A stretch of 64,000 nucleotides of DNA from Syncephalis plumigaleata (taxonomy: Eukaryota > Zoopagomycota > Zoopagomycetes > Zoopagales > Piptocephalidaceae), in contig JAIXMF010000012.1 of NCBI GenBank assembly GCA_025201365.1, positions 124,001 through 188,000 on the forward strand. The letters run 5' to 3'. Position numbers and translations under genes: made by a program. A model generated the notes under the pieces. That model saw nothing but the letters and a program-made list of their open reading frames with translations, did not search any database and was not told the origin of the DNA. Positions within the stretch are counted from its first letter, which is position 1. The number at the start of each line of letters is the position of its first letter. Shown in pieces: positions 1-10,798 of this stretch.

Positions 1-490
1 TTTTTACTAGTACATCTACCGAACAATAACAGCAATGAATATCATTGATTGTTTATGATGGTGTTGTCACATCTAACATCATCACCTATTGAACCAACTG
101 TTTATATTCTACATGCAGGTTTATATAATATGACAAAAAGAACATTCGTAATAGTTGCGTATCTTTGTAGGTAACCATGCTTGCCGAACATACTGATCAC
201 CATGGCAAGGCTGTGTCATATTGTACATAAGCATCATCACCATTATGAAATAAACTAAGCCAGAAAAGCATCTCAGATTACTTGGACTTTTTCCAACTAG
301 AATGCGAATTTCTTTGCCCATTACACCATTTTGGTTGTTTTTTTCCTCGCATATTCCCATTTTTCTTCATCGTTTTCCGGTGAATTCACTGGCATTTCAC
401 TCTATCGTCGTCTTATCCAACTCACCTGTCTTTGCGGCTATCTACACTTACGATTATCACGAGTACTCTTGTTGTACAGAGTCTAGCATA
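1..490. other. Left-edge intergenic / DOT1 upstream region
   Basis: AT-rich sequence with no convincing coding pattern on either strand. The frame used by DOT1 stays open upstream to an ATG at 302, but the extra 63 residues are hydrophobic and unlike a histone methyltransferase N-terminus. I treat 302-490 as leader and start the gene at 491. Confidence 0.5.
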
Positions 491-2551
491 ATGATGGTCA
501 AGATCCATCAGCGTATCTATAGTGAGGAAGACTTGGAAGCCGTAGATCGCGCGTTTGAAGAGGCATGCGTGACATTTCAGCGCGAATTGGACGCCTATCT
601 TGCCGCCACTCCGCGTAAACCACGAAATAAAAAGCACCGACGGGCAAAATCGGTTACGCCAAGTGCCGGACGACGTGGACGTATGAGAATGACGGGGAAA
701 GGAAACAGCAGTAATAGCAACAACAACAACAATAATAATGATGATAATGATGATGAAGATGATGAAGAACATTTTCGACTCATGCTTAATAGTTCACCCA
801 CTGTGACTAAGCGTCGTCGTCTTTTGCAAATGAAAAATGACGCGGATATTGATTTGATGCCGATACCATCCTCGCCACTTGTGTCACCTACCAATGAGTT
901 GGAGTCCAACTATATCCCACTATTGATTAACGAGGAGAGTACGGAAGATGAAGATGAAGATGAAGATGAAGATGTAAGGAATACAAGATTGGAGACCAAT
1001 CAAACACCCGAGAGTAATGCCAGCGATGTGAGTAATGATCAAGAGAACGTAATGCCACCATCAATGGAGCAATCTATCAATTCAGTGCCGAATAAGACAT
1101 CGTTGGACAAATCATCGTTTATTAAGGAAGAGTTGACATTTTCGAATTCGGCCGATGTGGTAAAACTAGCCTCGAATGAATATGAACCATGTAAGCTTAT
1201 TAGGAGATGTATATGTAAATATACACGCTAACAAGTAGATGTAGATTTTGATTTCCCTAATGGTCGTGGCACATTAACCGATAATCAATTGCGAGTTGAT
1301 CTAGTCTATCCCAATGAGCAAGTGCAGGAATCGTAAGTCGTTTTTGTCATATTTATCCTTTTTGATTGGTTATATTAGTTAACATGCGCGTCTATTACTC
1401 GTTAGATTCATTCTATGTACGCCAATGTCTCGAGGTCGTCAACCGACAACTGATGGTCAAATGTACTCGCCCATACACGACCTCATCCAGACGATTGAGG
1501 TCTTTTGCCGATACGCATTTCGATCACGTTTAGCTAGACAAATTGGCGGTGAAATGAACAGTCCACTAATGGAACTATTGATAGCGAGGTCAACGCGGGA
1601 TGGTGAACGATTTATCACGGCATTGAAACGCTACACGGAATTGGTGCAAGGGGCACGCGCCAAAGGGCGTATTACTCGGCGTCGTGCACTGAGAGAGCTA
1701 CCATTTGAGCTGGTGTGCCATATCACCTATCAAGTATATAGTCGTATTGTGGCACCACAAGTAGAGTCACTACAAAACTACAAAGGTAAATGAGCACTAT
1801 AGTGGATAGATACATCACTAGTAATAATAGCATTAATACGTGTAATAGCATTCTCAAATTTCGTTTATGGTGAAATCAATCCACCATTAATGCGAGAGAT
1901 TATTCAGAAAGCACGTATTTCGCATGATTCCGTATTCGTCGATTTGGGTTGTGGCATTGGTAATGTCGTGTTGCATGTTGCAGCACATACAGGATGTGAA
2001 GCCTACGGCGTGGAGATCATGAAAACACCGGCTCGATTGGCCGAGTTACAATTACGCGAATTCCAATCTCGTATACGGTAAGTAGTGATAGCAAATGAGC
2101 AATAACAAGTGTAATAAGCGATTTGTTAACTTATTACTTCGTATATAGTGGTTATGGCTTTGATACTGGTATTATTAAAATACTTCAAGGCGATTTCCTT
2201 GAACTGGAAGCAGTAGCACAAATACTAAAACGAGCCGATGTACTTTTGGTTAACAATTACGCATTTGATGCACAATTAAACCAACGATTACTGCAATTGT
2301 TCCTCGACTTGAAAGAGGGAACACGTATTATCTCGCTACGCAACTTTGTTCCACTCGATCATAAGATTACAGTGAGGAATGCCGGTAGTGCCGAGAGTAT
2401 TCTAAGCATCACGTCGCACACCTATCCTAGTGGATCGGTTAGTTGGACGAATAGTGGCGGGCAATACTTTATACAGACGGTGGATAGAACGGCAGTACAA
2501 CGATTTTGGCAGAGTATGGAACGATCCCGACCATCCGATATTATTCGTTAA
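491..2551 (+). CDS. DOT1: DOT1-type histone H3-K79 methyltransferase
   Basis: Nuclear SAM-dependent enzyme that methylates lysine 79 of histone H3 (family knowledge). Five exons (491-1190, 1239-1332, 1406-1785, 1849-2077, 2149-2551) join in frame to about 601 aa. The first ~240 residues are low-complexity: a basic patch (RKPRNKKHRRAK), an Asn run and Asp/Glu runs, as expected of a DNA- or nucleosome-binding N-terminal arm. The C-terminal ~330 residues carry the catalytic core: NFVYGEI loop, SAM motif I DLGCGIGNVVLHVA (animal enzymes have DLGSGVGNV), the acidic motif YGVEIMK, and the family signature VLLVNNYAFD followed by LKEGTRIISLRNF. The first ATG compatible with the reading frame and charge pattern is at 491. 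Short introns with gtaag/gtaaat donors. Confident family call; the exact start is less sure. Confidence 0.95.
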
Positions 2552-3201
2552 TCCTCCCTCTCTCTCTCTCTCTCTTCTACCATTACTACTATTCTGTAAG
2601 CATTCCTTATCCTATGATCGATTACATAGATATATGATATATATGATATATCATTATTGATCGTAGGTTATATTTATTTTGATAGCATGTCGACAATACG
2701 ATCATTTGAAATGGATCGTGATTCAATTCATTATTAGTCGCATGCATGTATACGTTTGTGTGTTTATTATTTCTTTATTAGATAAGCAATTACTCGATTT
2801 CTAACTACTATTACTACACATATTACTTAATAATAAACATATAAAATGTTTAACCCAGTAACAAATTAATGATATGATATGTAAGATATTCCTAATGAAT
2901 TAGAAATGTATGGGACCTTCATCCTTTCTTCATCAATTAATCGATTGATTTCCAAATATTTCCATCCCCTTCTCACCTTTCACCTTTTCTTACTACTACT
3001 ACTACCACTGCTCTACCTGTTACTCTCTTACCTTTATTGATCTTTACTCTACCGGATAGTATCTATATCTATTGTTGTTCCGTATTCTGGTCCAGTGATT
3101 GCCTTACAACTCCTGACTAGTGTTATCATTAAGCGATATTATCTGTCTTTCTATTGAAAGCGTTATCTCTTTTCCGTTTCCTTATCCAATTAGCCGGCAT
3201 C
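2552..3201. other. Intergenic DOT1-SERF
   Basis: 650 bp, AT-rich, with a short CT-repeat right after the DOT1 stop and pyrimidine-rich stretches before the SERF start. It probably holds the DOT1 3' UTR and the SERF promoter. No additional gene seen. Confidence 0.5.
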
Positions 3202-3621
3202 ATGACTCGTATGTCCTTATAATGTAAGACAAATCAATAGCTGTGGATTAATTCCTGTTCTATAGGTGGTGATCAACGAGAACGCGCTCGTGAGAAGAAT
3301 CGCAAGAAGATGGAGAAGGCGGGTAAAGGCAAACGAGAGGAGGGTGGCTCTAGTTTAACGAAGCGCAAAGAAAAGTACGTAATAATCATGCTAGTGTACG
3401 AGGATAACAATAATAATAATACTAACCTATCCTTCTTTTACTACTATGAATGAATAGTGACGCGGCAATCATGCGAGAGAAACAGAAAGTAAGCAATCTT
3501 TAACAATTATATAGCTAGATAGATAGTTAGTTTATTCATTTACAATAATCAATGTGTATATATTTTATATTAGCTTGCGCAAGAGAAACGAGCAGCCGAA
3601 GCATCCTCATCCAAAAAGTAG
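3202..3621 (+). CDS. SERF: SERF/4F5 family small EDRK-rich protein
   Basis: Too fragmented to appear as one open frame. Four exons (3202-3208, 3266-3374, 3458-3488, 3574-3621) join to exactly 65 codons, 64 aa. It begins MTRGDQRERAREKNRKK, contains KGKREEGGSSLTKRKEND and IMREKQK, and ends in a Ser-Lys tail. This matches the 4F5/SERF family in length, in the MTRGNQR start and in the highly charged middle. SERF proteins are nucleic-acid-binding, promote amyloid conversion and act as chaperone-like factors in nucleus and cytosol (family knowledge). The first exon is only 7 nt. The stop lies 17 bp from the SMN stop on the opposite strand, so the 3' UTRs must overlap. Confidence 0.93.
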
Positions 3622-3638
3622 CTCGTCCATAAATAGCA

Positions 3639-4682
3639 CTAATCCTGCGGATGATCTAATGGATCATTAATGTCTTTCTGCTCCACACGCGACTCTAGTG
3701 TTTGTTGCTTTGCCTATACAAGATGGTGAACATCGCAAGATTCGTATCGTATTATCATAGTAATAAAGTAAATGAAATCATTCTATATAGTTTGTAGTGA
3801 GTGAGTGAGGGTTAGCACCTACCTGATGAATTGCTGTGTAGTAACCGGCATAATACCAAGCCATGACCATATTCATTGTGTCAGGGTCTAATACAAGTAT
3901 ACATGATTAGCATTACAATAATAAGAATATTTATACATATCTATTACCTTGTGGCCATGTAGGATGTGATGCAGGATCAAATGGCATTGATGGATACTAC
4001 AAATCATAATGATAATTGTTAATCTAGAGTAATGCTTACTATATTGCTATTATTAATAATATTACCGATGGATAAGCTTCTGCTGAATAATGATTAGTTT
4101 CATTTGTTGTAACTTGTGGATTATACGCTGTTGAATCATATTTGTCGTTATTGTTATAAGATTGTTGTTCAGTTGAAGTAGCAATATTGGTGGTGCTAGT
4201 TACTGATGGTTGTGATAAATTAGACGCAGGTTTAGCTTGATATTTCTTTCTAATCATTTAGAATAAGTTTAATGGCTGATTGATTGATTGCTTGTCAATA
4301 CTATTAACTTACGGAATTGGTTTCAATTTACGTTTTGTTGGTTTCTTCGCTGTTTGCTCGTCTCCTTTAGCATGATATGTCTACAGATGTATTGCTTAGC
4401 TATTCCATGTTATCGAATAAAATAATAACAATCTATTACCTGATATTCATTAACTGCTGCATCCCATGCCTCTATAAGTGCACTGTCATCCCATACATCC
4501 TCTTCATGCTCGGCCATATCTGCCATTAATTGGTCATGGTCGTAGGTGTTACGAGACGTGTCAGGTTTGGCGGGTATTACAGTGGTATTAGCAGCGTCAA
4601 GATCTATATAGCCTGTAGGACGTACAACAGGTTCGTATTCCACTTCATAGTGTTCTGTCGTTGCGTTATAGCTATCCACCAT
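3639..4682 (-). CDS. SMN1: Survival motor neuron (SMN) homologue
   Basis: Core of the SMN complex, which loads Sm rings on spliceosomal snRNAs. Six exons (minus: 4682-4440, 4380-4313, 4249-4066, 3996-3948, 3887-3823, 3713-3639) join to about 227 aa. The N-terminal Gemin2-binding helix is visible as EEDVWDDSALIEAWDAAV (human: DIWDDTALIKAYDKAV). A Lys-rich stretch (KKPTKRKLKPIPKK) follows. The C-terminal YG-box oligomerisation helix reads MNMVMAWYYAGYYTAIHQ, with the small-residue/Tyr spacing of the family. The central region is Asn/Thr/Ser-rich, and I see no clear Tudor domain, as in several fungal SMN proteins such as fission yeast. An upstream ATG at 4787 would add a hydrophobic segment unlike SMN, so I chose 4682. 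Confidence 0.93.
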
Positions 4683-4880
4683 AGTGATTGCTGTAAGCTG
4701 TAGGATATACAGGAACACGTACACGCCAATATAGTTCAATGGAAAAAAGAAGAAGAAAAGTGAATCGCGATCACTTAAAAGAGACACACACAGAAATAAT
4801 GAGGAGAGAGTGTGATAGATAGACTATTCCACATTCAACAAGTTTGTCACTTTTCCTACTGATCTCCTAATTCTTTCGTC
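4683..4880. promoter_or_regulatory. Shared divergent promoter SMN / PRP6
   Basis: Only 198 bp separate the start codons of SMN (minus) and PRP6 (plus), so both promoters and 5' UTRs must fit here. The interval holds A/G-rich and T-rich tracts but no motif I can name. A bidirectional promoter is inferred from spacing and from the shared splicing role of the two products. Confidence 0.55.
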
Positions 4881-7800
4881 ATGTACAGCATAGCAAAGGA
4901 TTTCATCGGTAAGCCTGCCCCACCCAACTATGTTGCGGGTCTGGGTCGCGGGTAAGTAGGATAGGAGGATAGGAAGGGACAGCTATTCAATTCTAAATAC
5001 TTACTTTACGTGTCATCACTAGTGCTACCGGATTCACTACGCGATCAGATATCGGTCCAGCTAGAGAGAATGCTAGGTAAGCAGCATCATTACAAATAGT
5101 CAAGCAATACACGTTGATATTGATTATTACGCGCTTGTTTATTCGGTAGCGAATCGGCCATGGCAGCAGCAGCTGCTCAAATGCAACAGGATAAAGAGAC
5201 CGACACGGAACAGTATCAGGATCCAGATAATGAAGTGGGCCTGTTCAGTTCCATTCCCTACGAGGAGGACGACGAGGAAGCCGATCGTATCTACGAGGAG
5301 GTCGATAAAACGATGGATGAACGACGACGTGCTCGCCGTGAAGCACGCGAAAAGGAGGAGCTGCTACGTTATCGTAAAGAGCGTCCAAAGATTCAGCAGC
5401 AGTTTGCCGATTTAAAGCGCGGTCTCGCCGATGTCACTGATGATCAATGGGCGAATCTACCGGAGGTGGGCGATCTAGTAGGCAAGAATCGACGATCACG
5501 CTCCAATCGTATGGGCGATCGCTTCACACCCGTGTCCGATTCCATTCTACTACGGGCGAAAGAAACAAATCAAATGACCACCATGCTTGATGAGCGTGAA
5601 CAAGTAAGTTGAACCGCGTATCTACTGGATATCTATATATGATGTTGATATGTTATTATAGAAATATGGTAATGGATTAGCAACCCCTATGGATTCAGGT
5701 ACTATGACGAACTTTATTGAAATTGGTCAGGCTCGTGACAAGATGCTTGGTATGAAGTTGGATCAGGTAAGTTGAAGTTGAGATGGATATATACATGGCA
5801 TATAATAGCTAATCATTATGAATGATGTTATGATATCTATGATAGGCATCAGATTCAGTGACAGGACAATCTACCATTGATCCAAAAGGTTATTTGACTA
5901 GTCTTGACAGTGTTATCATCAAGAATGATGCAGAAATCGGGTAAGTGCAAATATGTATATATAGATATAAGGTCATTAATAGCAGTTATAATTAGAGATA
6001 TTAAAAAAGCACGTTTATTGTTGAAATCAGTTATTACCACGAATCCAAAACATGCACCAGGTAAGTAATAATAACATATCTAGAGTAATTACAAATAGAA
6101 TGATTATTCATACGTCAACTTGTTGATTAGGTTGGATTGCTGCTGCTCGATTGGAGGAAGTGGCAGGTAAAATTGTTCAAGCAAGGAATATTATTACGCA
6201 AGGTTGCGAGGAATGTCCAAAGAATGAGGATGTCTGGCTAGAGGCAGCTCGATTGAATGTTTGTATCGAATGTGACGCGTGTAATATTGCCCTTATTCTA
6301 ACATTGCACTATAGTCTAATGAAAATGCCAAGATTGTATTGGCGAATGCAGTAAGACAAGTTCCGCAATCTGTGAAGATCTGGCTACATGCTTTACAATT
6401 GGAAACGGAAACAGCGGCTAAGAAGCGTGTATTACGTAGAGGTAAGATAGCGACGACGATAACAGTAGAGATGTCGCATGTGACATGTATTAATTAATAG
6501 TGTGCTATGCATGATCATTGTATAGCACTTGAACTGATACCCAACTCGGTTAAACTATGGAAGGCGGCCATTTCACTAGAGGAGAATCCCGATGATGCTC
6601 GTATATTATTGTCACGCGCGGTTGAACTAGTGCCATTGTCCGTTGAACTATGGCTTGCACTGGCCAGATTAGAGACGTACGACAATGCGCGAAAGGTGTT
6701 GAATCGAGCTAGAACCACCATTCGTACGAGTCATGAGATTTGGATTGCCGCGGCACGTCTCGAGGAGGAGAATGGCGTTAGCGAACGTGTCGAGAAGATT
6801 ATCGTTCGTGCCGTGAGTGATCTGACTAAAATAGGCACGGCACTTGGACGAGAGCAATGGCTGCAAGAGGCGGAGGCATGCGAGAGACAGGGCAGCATTG
6901 TTACTTGTCAGGCCATTGTTAAGGCGACGATCGGGTTGAATGTCGACGAGGAGGATCGTAAGTCAACCTGGATTGAGGATGCAGAGGGTGCACTGGCACG
7001 CGGACATGTACAAACGGCGAGAGCCATCTATGCTCATGCACTTTCCGTATTCCCCGCTAAGAAATCGTTATGGCGACGAGCAGCCTTTCTGGAAAAGGAG
7101 CATGGTACAAGGTAAATAGGACCGTATATATATATATATATGCCATGACTAATGTGAGTTATACTTATTGAATCACTATTATATTATTGCTACTATTAGT
7201 GCATCACTTGAAGAACTATTACGTCGTGCCGTGCAATACTGCCCACAAGCAGAAATTCTATGGCTTATGCTAGCCAAAGAGAAATGGAATAATGTTAGTA
7301 TATGAATAGTTAGTTACAATTATCCAATAACTAATGGTGATGATGTATAATAATATATACTTTAGAATGATGTCGATGGAGCACGAGCTGTGCTTGCCGA
7401 GGCATTCCAGGCCAACACTAATAGTGAGCAGATATGGTTGGCTGCCATTAAACTTGAAAGTGAGAATGGTGAATATGAACGAGCGCGTGTTCTATTAGAG
7501 AAGGCACGAGAACAAGCAAACACAGAACGAGTAAGTGGTATTATTATCATTGCTGTCACTATCATACTTAATATATATATCTCTGTAGGTATGGATGAAA
7601 TCAGTAGTATTGGAACGACAGCATAATCGAACAGAGGAAGCATTGACATTACTCGATGAGGCAATACGTCGTTTCCCCACCTTCGATAAACTATGGATGA
7701 TTCGCGGTCAAATATACGAGAGTATAGGACAGCTGAGTAAGGCACGCGAAGCATTCACGGAGGGCTGTCGACAATGCGCACGATCCATTCCGTTGTGGAT

Positions 7801-8510
7801 ATTATCGGCTAGATTAGAGGAGCAAGCTGGTGTACTCATTAAGGCGCGTGCCATACTAGAACGAGCACGTCTACGTAATCCAAAAGAGCCGGCACTTTGG
7901 CGTGAATCAGTGGCCATTGAACAACGAGCCGGTAATACAGCAGTGGCTAAAGCATTACTAGCTAAAGGTAAGAATGGCATAATGTCAGTGATATACAATT
8001 GACTAATCATACATTGTCATCCCATTCATATTATATTAGCTTTACAAGAGTGTCCATCTTCTGGATTACTTTGGTCGGATATGATATTCATGGAGGCAAG
8101 ACCAATGCGTAAATCGAAATCAGCCGACGCGTTAAAGAAGTGCGACAATGATCCTGTAGTCATTATTGCAGTGGCACGACTCTTTTGGGCAGAGCGTAAA
8201 TTGGACAAGGCACGTACGTGGTTTAGTCGTGCTTGCAAGCTAGATCCTGACAATGGCGATGCATGGGCATGGTGGTTCAAGTTTGAGTGTCAACACGGAA
8301 CAACGGTAAGCTACACTAATAGTTTCTATTCTTATTGTTAATTAATGAATGAATGCATATGAATAGGAGCAACGAGAGGAGGTGCAGCAACGATGTATTG
8401 CCGCGGAACCGCGTCATGGTACTCGATGGCCAGCTATTGCCAAGGATATACGTAATATCGGTAAACGTACCGGTGATCTATTGCCATTAGTAGCAACCAA
8501 TTTAGAATAG
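4881..8510 (+). CDS. PRP6: PRP6 / PRPF6 pre-mRNA splicing factor (U4/U6.U5 tri-snRNP)
   Basis: Scaffold protein bridging U5 and U4/U6 in the tri-snRNP. Fourteen exons (first 4881-4951, last 8367-8510) join in frame to about 910 aa, close to the 900-940 aa of human and fission yeast proteins. The N-terminal PRP1 region shows [15 protein letters not shown] then [11 protein letters not shown], almost the family consensus, followed by the acidic/basic coiled segment with [16 protein letters not shown]. From about residue 290 to the end are HAT (half-a-TPR) repeats: [79 protein letters not shown]. The longest exon, 6526-7111, is the repeat core. Thirteen short introns make this the most intron-rich gene here after SEC63. 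Confidence 0.97.
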
Positions 8511-8658
8511 TAATCAGTTCTAAATACACATCTCACATATCACTCAATGCCATATATCATTAAGGATAATCACAATACGAATAAAATAGAATCTATGATA
8601 TAATCACAAAAGAGCGATTTTTATTAAAGCATTGATGATGCTTGAAGAATGGAGGAAA

Positions 8659-9029
8659 CTAGGAGGATTCCTTGGTACGGAGTTCTTCAACGTAATCGAT
8701 ATACTTTTGTTGAGCTTCCGCCTGGGATATACCCTTGTTCTCGGTCCAGGCATCCCATTTGTACTTGCCAGCTGGATCAAACAGACCAGGACGGGCGGCT
8801 ACACGGCAACCATGTACAAGCAAGTAATTTGTTAGTACTTGGTATACTAATACTGTAGTTATTCAATTCATGTAGGTTCAACTAGTTGCTTACTTTCGTT
8901 GTCACCGACGGTAGCTTGCTTGAAAAGACCGTAAAGCTTAAGCTTGGACTCGTTGTTGTCGGCCGATTTGAATGTAACTACATCTTTTGCTGCCTGGATG
9001 AATGCGGCATTACCGGTAGCTTCAGCCAT
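8659..9029 (-). CDS. ACB1: Acyl-CoA-binding protein
   Basis: Small cytosolic carrier of long-chain acyl-CoA esters, feeding lipid synthesis and membrane trafficking. Two exons (9029-8894 and 8798-8659) join to 91 aa, the normal ACBP length. It starts MAEATGNAAFIQAAKDVV. It has the acyl-CoA-binding surface KLKLYGLFKQATVGDN, then ARPGLFDPAGKYKWDAW (KWDAW is the family signature), and ends with the fourth helix AQQKYIDYVEELR. The stop is 148 bp from the convergent PRP6 stop. High confidence. Confidence 0.97.
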
Positions 9030-9171
9030 GATGAATATAGAGTGTTAGTTAGAAGAAAGAAAGGTGTGGTAGTAGCAAGCTAGTGTGCAAATACAATAGA
9101 AGAGATAGGGGAAAAGAAAGAAGAGTAGTATTGGGAAGGGGACAAGTTGACGACGGAACTCATGCATTAAA

Positions 9172-9208
9172 TACAGGCTTTTTCCATCCAATTTGCGCAG
9201 TTAGCCTT
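9172..9208. repeat. Left arm of 37-bp inverted repeat
   Basis: The reverse complement of this arm matches 9689-9725 at 33 of 37 positions, including an unbroken 20-base core. The two arms face inward around 480 bp that contain the Fanzor-like relic, so they may be ends of the element that carried it. Another option is two oppositely oriented relic copies. Confidence 0.7.
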
Positions 9209-9284
9209 CTGTTTTATGAATAAATGATAGTTATAATAACACTTACAATTACCCTGTATTTTGGGGTGTAGATAGCGATAACTA

Positions 9285-9488
9285 TCACGGATGAGTTGTT
9301 TTTTGTTGTTTGGTTCCCTCTTGATCTTGCTCATCATTGCTTGAACGTTTAGAAGGAACGGTACTTCGTTGAAATTGTTCTGGAATACGGCCTTTAGCAC
9401 GAAGACCGTGAATAATCTGAATAAAATTCAGACATGCAGCCATATCCCGATTCCATACACGATAATTAATAGCTACTTGTAAGTACAT
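9285..9488 (-). pseudogene. Relic of Fanzor/TnpB-like (OMEGA) nuclease gene, C-terminal end, copy 1
   Basis: Minus-strand open stretch of 67 codons containing RVWNRDMAACLNFIQIIHGL, then GRIPEQFQR and a charged tail ending at a stop. The W-N-R-D-x-x-A-x-x-N-x pattern followed by a GxxP-E-x-F-x-R element is the RuvC-III end of eukaryotic Fanzor proteins, homologues of TnpB (family knowledge); the Asp is the third catalytic acidic residue. Upstream, where the zinc finger and RuvC-II should be, the sequence is full of stops. It is therefore a dead remnant. About 200 bp align with the second copy at 26.5-26.7 kb on DNA level. Identification rests on a short motif; a profile search is needed for proof. 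Confidence 0.6.
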
Positions 9489-9688
9489 GACATGGCAATA
9501 TCCAACTATACTAGTACACTTGTATCATCTACCTTATAGAATTGATGATGGTAGTTATCACTATCAATATAGGATCTATTACTAATACTGAATTGTTATT
9601 ATTATCATGCTGTATCAACTGGCATTTCTATAATCATAATGGTGTTAACAATTGTGTTAATCTATTTATTAATAAACTGCAAACATTA

Positions 9689-9725
9689 AAGGATAAATGC
9701 GCAAATTGGATGGAAAAACACTGTA
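9689..9725. repeat. Right arm of 37-bp inverted repeat
   Basis: Inverted partner of 9172-9208 with four mismatches. It lies 26 bp left of the DIRS element, so the DIRS element inserted just outside, or near the edge of, the older relic. Confidence 0.7.
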
Positions 9726-9809
9726 GTTCCGATGTAATGACTTCTATGGGGCAATTTTCTATCGATATATAAATATATCTCCAGAAAATCACTGGAGTCC
9801 ATCAGACTC

Positions 9810-9941
9810 CAATAACATTGAGCCTATAAATGCTGTAATCATTTTCTTTTATTATTTAATCGAAAAAATAAAATTTTAAAATCTTTTCTCCTATAAATAG
9901 GAGCTACATCTGTCATGTATATGTTGGTTCCTTGATCATTT
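9810..9941 (+). repeat. DIRS left inverted terminal repeat
   Basis: About 132 bp, reverse-complementary to 13818-13949 with very few differences. AT-rich, and probably holds the element's promoter. Confidence 0.9.
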
Positions 9942-10036
9942 TCTTTTCGTTTACAGGTCAAAACCAGAAACGAGTGCTCCAAAAGTATACTTATTATTAT
10001 TGATATATACTCGTTATTTCTCTATTCATCGCAAGC

Positions 10037-10798
10037 ATGGAACATTACGAACTACACGACTTACCTATTCGCCCAACGTACGATTGGATTCCGAGTGACC
10101 GACTATACGAGCTCGTTGAGTCTCTTCGTCAGAGAAGTTTGTTCACGCAAACTCTACCGGAGGATAGCAGAAAGCGTATACTCGAACGCTATCCTGCAAG
10201 AGAAGACGTTTCCTACAAGCCACCACATACCCTGGAGCCTGCGCAGAAGCAGTTTTCCGCAGCCCAACGAGCGGAAGACGCCAATTATCGTAACGCCCAG
10301 TACGCAGCTTCAGCGGTATTCAGGCCGTTAGATGTTTTAGCTCACACTCTAACATCTATACTACCCACAAATGACATCGGTCGGGTAATGACCATGATCA
10401 ACGATATACGCACATTACAGCTGAATCTTTGTGGAACTCTTAATCACGCCCGAAACAATCTGGCGACACGTGCGGTCAACCCCTCGTTTAAAGCGCCGAT
10501 CGAGCACGAGGCAGAGTACACCATGAGCCCGACAAAATTTATGGAATCCATACAATTACAATCAGCTGAGAGAAAGGCAGTCGCGGATGCCAAACCTCGC
10601 AAATTGACTCACAAGTCAAATTTTTTTCGTGCAGGCCCGCCACAGGCAGATGGCGGGTCACAACATTTTCAACGGCAACACAACAACCAGAATCGGGGCA
10701 GGAGAGGCAACCACCACGGTTACAACAACCGCCGAGGGCCAAATCACGCCGGCAACAACAACAACAACAACGGCCCTCACCCACAGAACAACCAGTAG
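10037..10798 (+). CDS. DIRS gag-like protein
   Basis: 253-codon frame in the first-ORF position of a DIRS element. The N-terminal half is a predicted helical region (RLYELVESLRQRSLF). The C-terminal ~60 residues are Asn/Gly/Arg/Gln-rich and probably bind RNA. The gag-like role is inferred from position and composition, as these proteins are poorly conserved. Confidence 0.75.
   Translation: MEHYELHDLPIRPTYDWIPSDRLYELVESLRQRSLFTQTLPEDSRKRILERYPAREDVSYKPPHTLEPAQKQFSAAQRAEDANYRNAQYAASAVFRPLDVLAHTLTSILPTNDIGRVMTMINDIRTLQLNLCGTLNHARNNLATRAVNPSFKAPIEHEAEYTMSPTKFMESIQLQSAERKAVADAKPRKLTHKSNFFRAGPPQADGGSQHFQRQHNNQNRGRRGNHHGYNNRRGPNHAGNNNNNNGPHPQNNQ

Noticed and set aside
302-490. N-terminal extension of DOT1 to the ATG at 302
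   Set aside because: Hydrophobic, Ser/Phe-rich and unlike any DOT1 arm; the ATG at 491 starts the charged region.
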